This document shows positions 51,915-62,293 of a stretch of DNA of 64,000 nucleotides, piece after piece. Position 1 is the first letter of the stretch. Every line of letters begins with the position of its first letter. The notes under the pieces were generated by a model. It saw only the letters and a list, made by a program, of their open reading frames with translations. It did not search any database and was not told where the DNA came from. The position numbers and the translations under genes are program-made. The stretch comes from Rhizobiaceae bacterium (GTDB taxonomy: Bacteria > Pseudomonadota > Alphaproteobacteria > Rhizobiales > Rhizobiaceae), in contig JAMLJC010000001.1 of the NCBI GenBank assembly GCA_023953845.1, positions 1,736,001 through 1,800,000 of the forward strand, in the 5' to 3' direction.

Positions 51915-53504
51915 TCAGCCACCCATGCCCGAACGCGGCAGCGCGATGAGGTCGCCGAAGCGCGCCCGCAGCCGGTCGTCGAGCGCCTTCGGCACGTGGC
52001 GCGGGAAGCGGCTCGCCAGCACCCGCTTCTTCTCCTCGATGGCGCGCGAAAGGATGTCGGGTCGGCCCTTCTCGTTCCATTCCTTCGGCGAGAAGCGGTC
52101 GCCGACGGCGGGATAGAAGTATTCCGTCTGCATCAGCCTGAGCGTCTGCTCATTGCCGAGATAGTGGCCCGGCCCGTTCATGCAGACATCGGCGATGGTG
52201 CTTATCGACAGCGCCGCGTCGGACACGTCGATGCCGCGCACGCAGCGCAGGCAATGGCCGAGCATGTCGTTGTCGATGATCAGGCTTTCGAGGCAGAAGC
52301 CGAGCAGCGAGGCATGCATCCCGGCGGATTCGTAGACGAGGTTGAGACCCGACAGGCCGGCCATGACATTGGTGATGCCCTTTTCGTAGCCGGACTGGAT
52401 ATCGGGCAGCTTCGAATCCGCCATGCCCGCCGCCGAGCCCCCGGGCAGGTCGTAGAATTGCGCCATCTGCGCGCAGGCCGCCGTGAGCAGCGCCTGTTCT
52501 GCCGACCCGCCGGACATTGCGCCCGTCCTGAGATCGGAGACGAACGGCCATGTGCCGAAGATCGCCGGATGGCCGGGTTTCAGCGCGTTAACATAGACCA
52601 ACCCGGCCAGCACCTCCGCCACGGCCTGCACGACGGCGCCGGCGATCGCCGCCGGAGCGGTCGCGCCAGCCTGTCCGGCCGAGAGCAGAAGGATGGGGAT
52701 GCCACCCTCGACGCAGGCTTCCAGCACGCCGCAGGCGTCCTCGGCGAATTTCATCGGCGGTACGACGAAGCAGTTCGAATTTGAGATGAACGGCCGCGCG
52801 CGAAAATTCTCCTCGCCGCCGGCAATGGCGTAAAGCATCTCCAGCGCCGGAGCGACGTTCTCGCGCACGGTGAAAGACGTGCCGACATGCTTCGACGTAC
52901 CCATCACGCAGGCGTAGAGCGTGTTGAAGTCCATCGCCAGCGGATCGGGTATGTCGCGCGGCACCATCGGGCGCTGGAAGAAATGGATGTTGTCCAGCCC
53001 GTCCACGAGCCGCGCGGCGTCGTATATGTCCTGCAGCAGGCTCTCGCGGTATTCGCGCTTCTCGACATCCACCAGATGCACCGCAGCGCCCGCCGTGCCG
53101 AAATGGACGCGCGTGCCCTGGATCACCATGTCGTGCCTGGGGTCCTGCCCATGGAGGGTGAAGTTGCGGGCGGCGCGCTTGATTGTATCGAGCACCAGCG
53201 CCCGGGGAAATCGGATGCGCCCGTCCGCGCCGTGATCGGCGCCGACCCGCGTCAGCGCCTCGATGCAGCTCGGTATCGCATTGGCGAAACCGACCGTCTC
53301 CAGCACCGTCAGCACGGCCTCGTGTATGCGTTCGAGGTCGTTCTGGCTCAGCGGCCTGTAGCGTCCGCCTTCGAGGCCCGCGCGCACTGGACGAATGTCT
53401 TCGGCCAGCGGAGCGGCTCTCAGCGCGCGCCGCGCTTCACGACCGCCGGCGCGCCGGCTGCCTTTCTCCGTTGGGATTTCCTGCGTTTCGAGCGCGCTCG
53501 TCAT
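51915..53504 (-). CDS. MttB superfamily (trimethylamine methyltransferase-like) protein, non-pyrrolysine
   Basis: 529 residues of the MttB/MtgB fold, with LERIHEAVLTVLETVGFANA, FTVRENVAPALEMLYAIAGG, and the barrel segment PGHPAIFGTWPFVSDLRTGA. No in-frame TAG occurs, so it lacks pyrrolysine and belongs with the glycine-betaine or proline-betaine type methyltransferases. Those transfer a methyl group to a corrinoid protein, but no corrinoid protein or activase is in the window. ATG 53504 is preferred to GTG 53516. The MocR-type regulator lies upstream on the same strand. Substrate likely a quaternary amine. Confidence 0.88.
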   Translation of the reverse strand: MTSALETQEIPTEKGSRRAGGREARRALRAAPLAEDIRPVRAGLEGGRYRPLSQNDLERIHEAVLTVLETVGFANAIPSCIEALTRVGADHGADGRIRFPRALVLDTIKRAARNFTLHGQDPRHDMVIQGTRVHFGTAGAAVHLVDVEKREYRESLLQDIYDAARLVDGLDNIHFFQRPMVPRDIPDPLAMDFNTLYACVMGTSKHVGTSFTVRENVAPALEMLYAIAGGEENFRARPFISNSNCFVVPPMKFAEDACGVLEACVEGGIPILLLSAGQAGATAPAAIAGAVVQAVAEVLAGLVYVNALKPGHPAIFGTWPFVSDLRTGAMSGGSAEQALLTAACAQMAQFYDLPGGSAAGMADSKLPDIQSGYEKGITNVMAGLSGLNLVYESAGMHASLLGFCLESLIIDNDMLGHCLRCVRGIDVSDAALSISTIADVCMNGPGHYLGNEQTLRLMQTEYFYPAVGDRFSPKEWNEKGRPDILSRAIEEKKRVLASRFPRHVPKALDDRLRARFGDLIALPRSGMGG

Positions 53505-53683
53505 GCGACACGCCACCTTTCCGCCGGCAGTCTGCGCCTCGCGGCGTTTATTGTCCGGCTGGTTCCCTTGTTCGTTGTGCGAATTATCTAGCCGTGTCGA
53601 CGGGCTATGGGTAGTCCAGAGGACCGTGCCGTCTATGCCAGAACGGCCGGCAATGCCGGCCGCTTTTGAGGCGTTATGCCTTG

Positions 53684-55177
53684 TTACGCCGCCGCGGGCC
53701 TGCGCCCGGCGGCGGTAGCCAGTTCGCGGATGCCGGGTTCGATGTGCTGGAGCGCGATGGACGATATGCCGAGCCGCATGAAGCGGCTGGGTTTGTCGGC
53801 GTGATCGAAGAAGCGGTCGCCCGGCTCAATGATGACGCTGCGGGCCGCGGCGGCTTCGGCGATGCCGCGCGCATCCGTGCCGCGCGGGCCTTCCAGCCAT
53901 ATCGACGTGCCGCCCGCCGAGTCGGTCGGCCGCCATTCCGGCAGGAAAGCCGAAATAGCCTGGACCAACCTCTTGCGCCTGTCCTCGAAGGCGGTGGAGA
54001 GCCGTCTCACCAGCGCGTCGTGGTGGCCGAGCGACAGGAAGAGCGCGATCGCCCGCTGGTTGTTGGCGGGCGGATGCCGGAGCATGAAGCGCCTGAGCGC
54101 TCTCAGTTCGGCGATAAGATCGGCCGAGGCGACGATGTAGCCGATGCGCAGGCCCGGCGCGAGCGTCTTCGACATCGAGCCGACATAGACGACGCGGCCG
54201 CTGCGATCGAGGCTCTTCAGCGCCTGCTGCGGCGCCTCGTCGAACAACTGGCTGTCGTAGCCGTCCTCGATGACGATCTGGTTGTCGCGCGCGGCGCGGG
54301 CCAGAAGGTCCTGCCGGCGCTCGGCGGACAACGGCACCATGGTCGGGCAGTGATGGCTGGGCGTCACGAAGACGAAGCCGGCGTCCGACGGGATGGCGGA
54401 CGTCACGATGCCCGAATGATCCACCGGAACCGGCGCGATCTCGGCGCCTGCGAGCCGGAAGATGGAGCGCGCATCCGGGTAGCCGGGGTCCTCCATCGCC
54501 ACCTTGCTGCCCTTCGCCATCAGCAGCGTCGCCAGCATGTAGAGCGCGTTCTGCGCCCCCAGCGTCACGATAATCTCGTCGGGATTGGCGAAGATGCCGC
54601 GCCGGGGCAGGAGCCTGGCCTGGATCTGTTCGATCAGCAGCGGGTCGTCGCGATCCACCATGTCGGCCGCCCAGTTGCGAATCTCCAGCACGGCGAGCGC
54701 CATGCGGTTGCATTCGCGCCACTCGGCGGTCGGAAACAGCGTCGGATCGAACTGGCCGTAGACGAAGGGATAGCTCGACTTGATCCAGTTGCGGTAATTC
54801 GCCGAGGGCGGCATCTCGCTCGCCGCGATCTGCCGCCGCGCCTTCCAGTCGATCGTATTGGCCGCTTCCGGCGGCTTGCGGCCGGGCTTTGCCGGGGTTG
54901 CCAGCACGTCGGGATTGACGAAATGGCCGCGCCGCTCGCGCGCGATCAGAAATCCCTGGTCGACCAGTTGCTGGAAGGCCAGCACCACCGTGCCGCGCGC
55001 CACGCCGAGCTTTTCCGCGAGTATGCGGCAGGAGGGGAGCGGCATGGACGCCGCGATCTGGCGGTCGAGGATCGCCGCGACGATCGCCTGCCGGATCTGC
55101 GCCTGCAGCGTCTGGCCCGACTCGGGCGAGATTCGGAACAGACCTGACCATATGGCTGCATCATTGCGCTGCGACAT
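53684..55177 (-). CDS. MocR/PdxR-type regulator (GntR HTH plus aminotransferase domain)
   Basis: 497 residues. N-terminal GntR-type winged helix (LQAQIRQAIVAAILDRQI then LAEKLGVARGTVVLAFQQL, residues 24-75), a linker, then a class I aminotransferase-fold domain with the PLP lysine in YVGSMSKTLAPGLRIGY. MocR proteins sense PLP adducts of amino compounds. It is divergent from pgi and upstream of the MttB-like gene on its strand, so it likely controls that gene. ATG 55177. Confidence 0.92.
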   Translation of the reverse strand: MSQRNDAAIWSGLFRISPESGQTLQAQIRQAIVAAILDRQIAASMPLPSCRILAEKLGVARGTVVLAFQQLVDQGFLIARERRGHFVNPDVLATPAKPGRKPPEAANTIDWKARRQIAASEMPPSANYRNWIKSSYPFVYGQFDPTLFPTAEWRECNRMALAVLEIRNWAADMVDRDDPLLIEQIQARLLPRRGIFANPDEIIVTLGAQNALYMLATLLMAKGSKVAMEDPGYPDARSIFRLAGAEIAPVPVDHSGIVTSAIPSDAGFVFVTPSHHCPTMVPLSAERRQDLLARAARDNQIVIEDGYDSQLFDEAPQQALKSLDRSGRVVYVGSMSKTLAPGLRIGYIVASADLIAELRALRRFMLRHPPANNQRAIALFLSLGHHDALVRRLSTAFEDRRKRLVQAISAFLPEWRPTDSAGGTSIWLEGPRGTDARGIAEAAAARSVIIEPGDRFFDHADKPSRFMRLGISSIALQHIEPGIRELATAAGRRPAAA

Positions 55178-55215
55178 CGGCGCCTCCCGTGGCTACCTGG
55201 ATTCTTCGTGGCTGT

Positions 55216-55234
55216 ACCAATTTGTATGATTGGT
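55216..55234. promoter_or_regulatory. Palindromic site upstream of the MocR gene
   Basis: ACCAAT-TTGTATG-ATTGGT (55216-55234), with further GGTCC/GGTTG half-sites to 55250. GntR/MocR operators often contain ACCA/TGGT direct and inverted repeats. It lies in the divergent gap before the MocR gene, so autoregulation is likely. Confidence 0.5.
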
Positions 55235-55428
55235 CCAAACGGTTGCACCAGTAAATTTTTCTGATCCTTCTGATTTATGCCAGTGATCGATCGCGTCAGC
55301 CGGGTCATGAGGGCAGATTCTTTCCGGCATTCCGGCAGCCTGGAGAATTTGGCCCTGAACATCTATCTCGCCGCCGTCGAACGTCTGCTAAGGTGCGTCT
55401 GATCGATCGCAAATTCCGGAGTTCTCTC

Positions 55429-57066
<1,638 letters not shown>

Positions 57067-57070
57067 CGAT

Positions 57071-57781
57071 TTGACGGCGATAAGGGGTGTCCTGTTCGAC
57101 AAGGACGGGACCTTGGTGGATTTCCAGCGCACCTGGTATGCGATCGGCGACATGATGGCGCTGGAGGCGGCCGGCGGCGACCGGCAGCGCGCCAATGCGC
57201 TCATGGCGGAGGCGGGCTACGACTACGACGTGGCCGGCTTCCGCGCGGACTCCGTCTTCGCCGCCGGCACCAATGCGGACATCGTGTCGCTCTGGTATCC
57301 GCTCCTTGCCGGCGAGCTCCGCGCCGCCATGGTCAAGCATTTCGACACGGTGACCGCCGAGCAGGGCGCCATGCAGGCGGTCGCGCTGGAAGGCATCAGG
57401 GACATGCTGAAGACGTTGCATGCGTCCGGCTACCGCCTCGGCCTCTGCACCAACGATTCCACGTCCGGTGCCGAAAAGACGCTGCTCGCGCTCGGCGTGG
57501 CGCAGATGTTCGACGCGGCCTACGGCTATGATGCGGTGGCCAATCCCAAGCCCGCGCCGGATGCGGTGCATGCCTTCTGCGACCTGACCGGCCTTAAGCC
57601 TGCCGAGGTCGCCATGGTCGGCGACAACGGCCACGACCTCGAAATGGCGCGCGCTGCCGGATGCGGCCTTGCGGTCGGCGTGCTTTCCGGCACCGGCACG
57701 CGCGCGTCGCTGGCGCCGCTGGCCGACATCATTCTGCCATCCGCTATCGAATTGCCGGGCCTGCTGGCGGCGCGGTCCTAA
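57071..57781 (+). CDS. HAD family phosphatase (phosphoglycolate phosphatase-like)
   Basis: 236 residues. HAD motifs: VLFDKDGTLVDF (nucleophile Asp 10), GLCTNDST (motif II), NPKPAPDAV (motif III Lys) and MVGDNGHDLEMA (motif IV). Cap domain of type C1 between residues 20 and 90. TTG 57071 begins the conserved strand; a longer frame overlaps pgi and is not needed. It is probably translated in the wake of pgi (GGAGG 10 bases before TTG, inside the end of pgi). Substrate likely a small phosphate ester. Confidence 0.88.
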   Translation: MTAIRGVLFDKDGTLVDFQRTWYAIGDMMALEAAGGDRQRANALMAEAGYDYDVAGFRADSVFAAGTNADIVSLWYPLLAGELRAAMVKHFDTVTAEQGAMQAVALEGIRDMLKTLHASGYRLGLCTNDSTSGAEKTLLALGVAQMFDAAYGYDAVANPKPAPDAVHAFCDLTGLKPAEVAMVGDNGHDLEMARAAGCGLAVGVLSGTGTRASLAPLADIILPSAIELPGLLAARS

Positions 57782-58296
57782 CCCCGCGCGAAGGCTGCCC
57801 GAAAAGCGATCGCCGCCAGAACCAGGCTGGCCACGGCGTTCCAGCCGGCCATCGACAGGCCGAGGATGCGCAGCGCGGCCTTGTCGCAGGAGGGCGGCAC
57901 GACCGTATCGATCGCGTCGAGCACGCCGTTGCTGCCGCCGGTGACGGTCGACATATCGACCACGCCGCAATCGGTCGGTCCGGGCCACCAGCCCCATTCG
58001 ACGCCGGAATGATAGACGCCGAGATAGAGTCCGTAGGCCATCAGCAGCCCGCCGGCGAGCAGCAGCAGCCGCGTCACCATCGCCGGCAGCCGCAGCGTTG
58101 CGGAAGCGAAGGCAAGCAGCATCAACGGCGCGCCGACATAGTAGGGCATGCGCTGCTCGTAGCAGAGCTTGCACGGTATGTAGCCGCCGATGTGCTGGAA
58201 GCCGAGCGCGGTGCCGACCGTCGCTGCCATGGCGAGCGCGAGGAAGATCGCGGCGATGGTCTGCGTGCGGCCGGTCGGAGAGGTGATTGCCATCAT
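57778..58296 (-). CDS. dsbB: DsbB-type disulfide bond formation protein
   Basis: 172 residues with four membrane spans. Quinone-side cysteines in YIPCKLCYEQRMPYY; the periplasmic loop holds TDCGVVDM and PPSCDKAAL for the second pair. It reoxidises DsbA-like proteins. The gene overlaps the HAD gene end by four bases on the opposite strand. M1 or M2 start (58296/58293). Confidence 0.9.
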   Translation of the reverse strand: MMAITSPTGRTQTIAAIFLALAMAATVGTALGFQHIGGYIPCKLCYEQRMPYYVGAPLMLLAFASATLRLPAMVTRLLLLAGGLLMAYGLYLGVYHSGVEWGWWPGPTDCGVVDMSTVTGGSNGVLDAIDTVVPPSCDKAALRILGLSMAGWNAVASLVLAAIAFRAAFARG

Positions 58297-58323
58297 GAGG
58301 TATAAATCTCGGAACCGGCTGCG

Positions 58324-58917
58324 TCAGGTCAGGAGCTTGTAGAGGATATAGAGCAGAATCACGGCGGCCGCCCCGGCTGCGGCGATCAGTCCGAGGCGTT
58401 TCTCGATGAAATGGCGGATCGCCTCGCCATAGCGCCGGAGCAGCCAGGCCAGCAGCCAGAAGCGCGCGCCACGCGCAACGATCGCCGAAAGAATGAAGAT
58501 CCAGATGTTGACGCCGATGACGCCGGACAGGATGGTCACCACCTTGATCGGCGGAAGATGCGCGAGGCCGGAAGTGACGAGCATCAGCAGGATGAAGCCC
58601 GTCGCCTCGCCTTCGGACGGTATCAGCGCCTCGAACTCGTCGAGCTTTCCGTAGAATTCCAGCACCGGCTTGGCCAGTGTTTCATAGGCATAGTGGCCGA
58701 GCATCCATCCGGCGATGCCGCCCAGCACGGAAGCGACCGTCGCCACGATGGCGTAGCGATAGGCTCTGTCCGGGCGCGCTATCGCCATCGGCACGTAAAG
58801 CACGTCGGCCGGCACGAGGAACACCGAGCTTTCGATGAAGGCGATGATCGCCAGCCACCACTCGGCCGACTTTCGCGCCGCCAGCGACATGGTCCATTCG
58901 TAAAGTCCGCGAAGCAT
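58324..58917 (-). CDS. YqaA family (DedA/VTT-like) membrane protein
   Basis: 197 residues, about five membrane spans. N-terminal WWLAIIAFIESSVFLVPADV and the helix-turn region GWMLGHYAYETLAKP, as in the YqaA branch of DedA-like proteins, whose job (probably lipid or small-molecule transport) is not settled. It sits 27 bases upstream of dsbB on the same strand. Confidence 0.9.
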   Translation of the reverse strand: MLRGLYEWTMSLAARKSAEWWLAIIAFIESSVFLVPADVLYVPMAIARPDRAYRYAIVATVASVLGGIAGWMLGHYAYETLAKPVLEFYGKLDEFEALIPSEGEATGFILLMLVTSGLAHLPPIKVVTILSGVIGVNIWIFILSAIVARGARFWLLAWLLRRYGEAIRHFIEKRLGLIAAAGAAAVILLYILYKLLT

Positions 58918-59121
58918 GCGATCCCCTCAGGCTTGCCGCGTGTGTAGGGGCTATCCGCCTGGCGCACAATGGGTCTGGCAAGCCGTGCGGCGAACCGCGG
59001 GCGATCATGACGACATCGTGAAATCAAACCGTCGGCATGCGGCGACGACGTTTGCGGCCAGGAGAGTTGACGACCGCGGCGCGGGCGTATAGTGCGCTGC
59101 CGTCGGCCCGCTCAGGGCTTG

Positions 59122-59208
59122 GCCCCTGTGGCGGAATTGGTAGACGCGACAGACTCAAAATCTGTTGCCTTCACGGGCGTGCTGGTTCGATCCCGGCCAG
59201 GGGCACCA
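59122..59208 (+). tRNA. tRNA-Leu (anticodon CAA)
   Basis: 87 bases. Acceptor GCCCCTG pairs with CAGGGGC, followed by ACCA. The anticodon arm is ACAGA-CTCAAAA-TCTGT, giving anticodon CAA (TTG codon), and a long variable arm (TTGCCTTCACGGGCGT) marks the class II leucine tRNA. The TpsiC arm is TGGTTCGATCCCGGCC. Its last 38 bases are also used by a convergent recombinase gene, so it is the integration target of the element to the right. Confidence 0.97.
59171..59208. mobile_element. Attachment site (attL) in the 3' part of tRNA-Leu
   Basis: The recombinase gene ends inside the tRNA, sharing 38 bases with its 3' end; the tRNA stays intact. The crossover core is probably within this stretch. The right-hand copy lies beyond the window. 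Exact crossover base cannot be set from here. Confidence 0.65.
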
Positions 59209-60730
59209 TTTGCATATTTTGCATTTTCATGTCTCCTAACAATTTGAAAGTTAAGGATGTTTCGGCGGTTCGATAACCGTTTTTCCGGGCGTATGGCAGG
59301 CGCTCGGCGAACACGAGTTTGAGCACCGCACGGCGGTCCTCAAGGCGGTCCGAATGCCAAAGTTTCCAAGGACTTGCGAGAAAGTCCATCGCGGTTCGAT
59401 AAGTTTCGCGGAATGAGGCGAGCGGCCTGCCGCAATTGGCGATTTTTTCCTTCGCTACCGCCTTCTCAATTTCGAGGTCCCGCACACGCTTCTCATAGGC
59501 CGCCACGACAGATTCGTTGGTCGTCTCGACAAGGCGGTCGATGATCTGCTCGATCTTTTTATCGATCGTTCGCAGATTGCCCTCCCATTCGACAACCTGT
59601 TGGCGGCCGGATGTCAGCTTGCGATTCCAGAGATCGCGCAGCATGTCGAAGGCAAGCTGGAACAGCCCCTGCGATGGCACGAGGCAAGCGAGCAGCGTCT
59701 CGAAGTCCCCTTCAATATCCTCCTTGCGGATGGATTTCCGGTATTCCGGGCAACCCGTCGTGTCGCAGAGATAGTAAGCGTATCTGCGGTAGCGGCCCTT
59801 TGACCAGCCTGCCGTCAGCGGCTCGTTGCAGCAGTCGCACAGCACGAATCCGCGCAGCGGGAAATCCTGATTCAGGTCCTTGCGGGCTGGGGCCTTCGCG
59901 GCGCCGAGCCGTCGGTCCTGCACCGTTTTCCACGTTTCGACGGACACCAGCGGTTCATGCACGCCGGGGATGAGGTGTATATCCCATTTCGGAACGGTGA
60001 TGAGGCCGGCATAGAGGGGCTTGGCAAGCATCCGGGCAACTTGCTCCCAATGTACCCTACCCTTGCGGTCCTTCGGCCATGCGGGCTGGTTTTCGAGGTA
60101 GCGCACGATCTCGGCCTGGGTCTGGAAAACGCCGCTGGCGAAGCCCTCGAACACATGCGTCACGATCGAGGCGAGCGGCTCGTCGCGCACCAGTCTGGCG
60201 ACACTGCCGGGCACTTCCGCGAACCGATAGCCGACCGGAGGATAGAACAGCCAATACCCGTTGCGGGTATGCGCTTGCATCTTCTGGATAACTTGGCGCC
60301 GGTTCTGCTCACGTTCCAGTTCGCCCTGCGCGGCGAGGATCGTTTCAGTAAACTTGCCTTCCGGAGTTTCCTCGAACCTGAAGTTCAGGCATTCGACGCG
60401 GGCTCCGCGCAATTTGAAAGCCTGTCGCAAACGGATGTGGAATTCGGTGTCGCGCGCAAAACGTTTGAGGTCGTCGAAAATGACGACATAGCCTCTCGTC
60501 TTCGGCTGCGCGTCGAGATAGCTGAGCAGTGCAACCATGCCGGGGCGCCGCATGAAGTCGCCGCCGCCCGAAACACTGTCAGGAAACACGGCCTCGACCT
60601 CGTATCCCGTGCTCTGCGCATACTGGCGGCAGCGCATTTCCTGCGATTCGAGGCCGTTCCCTTCATCGTCCTGCTTCGCGGTGGAGACGCGGCAATAGAT
60701 GAGGGCTTTCGTCGGTTCTTTCTCCGTCAT
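59171..60730 (-). CDS. Large serine recombinase (site-specific integrase)
   Basis: 519 residues. Catalytic resolvase domain (1-145) with Ser 16 in ALIYCRVSTAKQ and the Arg pair in VVIFDDLKRFARD; a recombinase domain (about 165-275), a zinc-ribbon-like part (FVLCDCCNEPLTAGW and YYLCDTTGCPEYRKS), then a coiled coil (about 380-440, IDKKIEQIIDRLVE). It cuts and joins the element at the tRNA. Start ATG 60730 follows GGAGAAAG, mirroring the paralogue upstream; ATG 60766 is the alternative. The last 12 codons (MVPLAGIEPARP) are read from antisense tRNA-Leu. Confidence 0.93.
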   Translation of the reverse strand: MTEKEPTKALIYCRVSTAKQDDEGNGLESQEMRCRQYAQSTGYEVEAVFPDSVSGGGDFMRRPGMVALLSYLDAQPKTRGYVVIFDDLKRFARDTEFHIRLRQAFKLRGARVECLNFRFEETPEGKFTETILAAQGELEREQNRRQVIQKMQAHTRNGYWLFYPPVGYRFAEVPGSVARLVRDEPLASIVTHVFEGFASGVFQTQAEIVRYLENQPAWPKDRKGRVHWEQVARMLAKPLYAGLITVPKWDIHLIPGVHEPLVSVETWKTVQDRRLGAAKAPARKDLNQDFPLRGFVLCDCCNEPLTAGWSKGRYRRYAYYLCDTTGCPEYRKSIRKEDIEGDFETLLACLVPSQGLFQLAFDMLRDLWNRKLTSGRQQVVEWEGNLRTIDKKIEQIIDRLVETTNESVVAAYEKRVRDLEIEKAVAKEKIANCGRPLASFRETYRTAMDFLASPWKLWHSDRLEDRRAVLKLVFAERLPYARKNGYRTAETSLTFKLLGDMKMQNMQMVPLAGIEPARP

Positions 60731-60766
60731 GTCATGGGTCACTTTCTCCGGCGGCGGGCATGGCAT

Positions 60767-61249
60767 CTATTCGAGGCCAGTCCCTTTGTTCGTAGCGTCG
60801 CCCGCGTCTTGCAGCTCTTCCCTGGATCGCGAGACTTCGGCATCATCTTGCGCGATGGCTATGCACAAATCTTCCACGAGATTTTTTTCAGGCCCTTCCC
60901 CGAACTTGCGGGAACGGGTTTTCAAAGTGGCGCCTCTCTCGCCGATTGCATAGCGCAACTCGGTATACACCGACATCTCACGGGCGAGCACGCTGACATC
61001 GTCCACGATAACGGCGAATGGTTCCGTCCGACGTTCATCAAGGAAGCGGAACATTTGCTTCAAGCCGGGCCGCGAGGCGATTGTTCCGGGGGCTGCGTCA
61101 GGGAAGGCGGCAACGACGTCATGGCCTTGCAGCGCGGCATACTCGCGGCAACGCTTCTCTTGTCCGTCGATAACGGCATTTCTGCTATTTGCCGGTGTCG
61201 ACGCGACACGGGTATAAATGATGGCTTTCTTCAAATTGTTATCAGTCAC
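60767..61249 (-). CDS. Resolvase-domain protein without catalytic serine (paralogue 2)
   Basis: 160 residues, catalytic-domain-only relative of the recombinase. It aligns position by position at the start (Y12, R14, V15) but residue 16 is Ala in IIYTRVASTPA instead of the catalytic Ser. The later Arg pair is half lost: DDVSVLARE versus DDLKRFARD. Arg in ASRPGLKQM is kept. Probably unable to cut DNA. GTG 61249 overlaps the previous stop (GTGA). It ends at 60767, directly before the recombinase frame. A regulatory or architectural partner of the recombinase is one idea; a decaying gene is another. Confidence 0.85.
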   Translation of the reverse strand: MTDNNLKKAIIYTRVASTPANSRNAVIDGQEKRCREYAALQGHDVVAAFPDAAPGTIASRPGLKQMFRFLDERRTEPFAVIVDDVSVLAREMSVYTELRYAIGERGATLKTRSRKFGEGPEKNLVEDLCIAIAQDDAEVSRSREELQDAGDATNKGTGLE

Positions 61250-61581
61250 AATGGATTCTTTCTCCTTCGGCTCTTCCCAGAATTCGACTGGAAAACGCAC
61301 GAAAGGCCGGCTGTTTGTTGGGATGGATCGGGTGATTCTAGCATCGTCCTTTCGGCCGGCGCATCTCTTGTGTCCGACTTATCCCCAGCCCGCAGGGCCT
61401 GCTGGACCGGATCGTCGCCGAAGGCGCGGTCGACAAAATTCTGCATGATGTGCCAGACGGCACGCAAGAGTTCCGTCTTCCGCTCCTCCGGCATGTCGAG
61501 GTGCGCGACATGGCGGCGATATTTTTCGAGGTCGATGTCGCTCGCGGCCCGGCTCCGGGATCGGCTATCTGCGTCGGTCAC
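61246..61581 (-). CDS. Uncharacterised small protein of the island operon
   Basis: 111 residues, not recognised. A charged N-terminus with Ser-Arg pairs, a helical core (LEKYRRHVAHLDMPEERK then LLRAVWHIMQNFVDRAFG) and a disordered tail. It has ATGA overlap with the upstream gene and GTGA overlap with the downstream one, so it belongs to the operon. The core looks like a small DNA- or protein-binding helical bundle. Confidence 0.75.
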   Translation of the reverse strand: MTDADSRSRSRAASDIDLEKYRRHVAHLDMPEERKTELLRAVWHIMQNFVDRAFGDDPVQQALRAGDKSDTRDAPAERTMLESPDPSQQTAGLSCVFQSNSGKSRRRKNPL

Positions 61582-62024
61582 ATCCGCCTCCGGCGCGGCC
61601 GGTCTGGCCCGGCCGCTGGTCCGGCTCCTTCAAAGTCGCCCCGACCAAGGCTGCCGGCACGAGCGTCCATGCCGTCCGTGAAACGGAAGCGGGGTTCGTA
61701 GGCGAAGTCGGATGAAGGACTTTCGAGGATGACGCCGGCCTCGCGCAATGCGGCCGGCGCTCTCCAGTTCGTTTTCTCGGCAATCACCACATGAGAGTCG
61801 GGGTGATGGCCGGCGAGATAAACGAGCGCGTCCGGCAACGCCGTCTGATCGCCCGGGTCCTGGGTCGGAAAGTCGTAGAACACCTTCACGACTTCATAGC
61901 CCTTGCGAGCCGCATAGGCTCGGCCTCTCGCCTCCTGAGATTGCAATGCCAGTTCCTGGGTCCCCACATGGCTGCTCGCCACGTGGCAGTATATGACAGC
62001 CTTTCGCGCTCGTTGTCCGCTCAT
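61578..62024 (-). CDS. Degenerate resolvase-domain protein (paralogue 3)
   Basis: 148 residues. The start AVIYCHVASSHVGTQ aligns with the recombinase ALIYCRVSTAKQ with Arg14 changed to His and Ser16 to Ala, and the DxxRxxR region is absent (HVVIAEKTNWRAP). It should be catalytically dead. The C-terminal 25 residues are Arg/Gly/Pro-rich. GGAGGTAGCC before ATG 62024 is a strong ribosome site that also contains the upstream stop. More changed than paralogue 2. Confidence 0.8.
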   Translation of the reverse strand: MSGQRARKAVIYCHVASSHVGTQELALQSQEARGRAYAARKGYEVVKVFYDFPTQDPGDQTALPDALVYLAGHHPDSHVVIAEKTNWRAPAALREAGVILESPSSDFAYEPRFRFTDGMDARAGSLGRGDFEGAGPAAGPDRPRRRRM

Positions 62025-62026
62025 GG

Positions 62027-62293
62027 CTACCTCCGGTATTCCATGCGCGAGCGCGAGCGGGACGCTTCACGGCGGGAAGGCTGACGCTCGGAGGATTCCG
62101 TGCGCTGGTCGGAACGTTCGTCCTCATCCCGATCCCGCGCGCGCGACCGTGTGCGGCTATCGTCGCGTTCCTGGCCCCGTTCGCGCTGTTCCTTTTCGGC
62201 TTCGATCTGCGGACGGTAGAACCGTTCCTCGATGTCCTTGCCCCACTCGTAGAAGTCGAGGCCGGCTTCGGCGTCCTTGAACTCCTCCTTCAT
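62027..62293 (-). CDS. Highly charged small protein of the island operon
   Basis: 88 residues, unrecognised. The first 40 residues are acidic and aromatic (AEAGLDFYEWGKDIEERFYR); the rest is a Arg/Ser/Asp/Glu-rich tail, probably disordered. Overlaps the TraG-like gene end by four bases (ATGA). Stop lies two bases before the next start. Confidence 0.7.
   Translation of the reverse strand: MKEEFKDAEAGLDFYEWGKDIEERFYRPQIEAEKEQRERGQERDDSRTRSRARDRDEDERSDQRTESSERQPSRREASRSRSRMEYRR

Noticed and set aside
51915..53504. Pyrrolysine-containing MttB
   Set aside because: No in-frame TAG in the gene; it is a full-length frame without amber readthrough.
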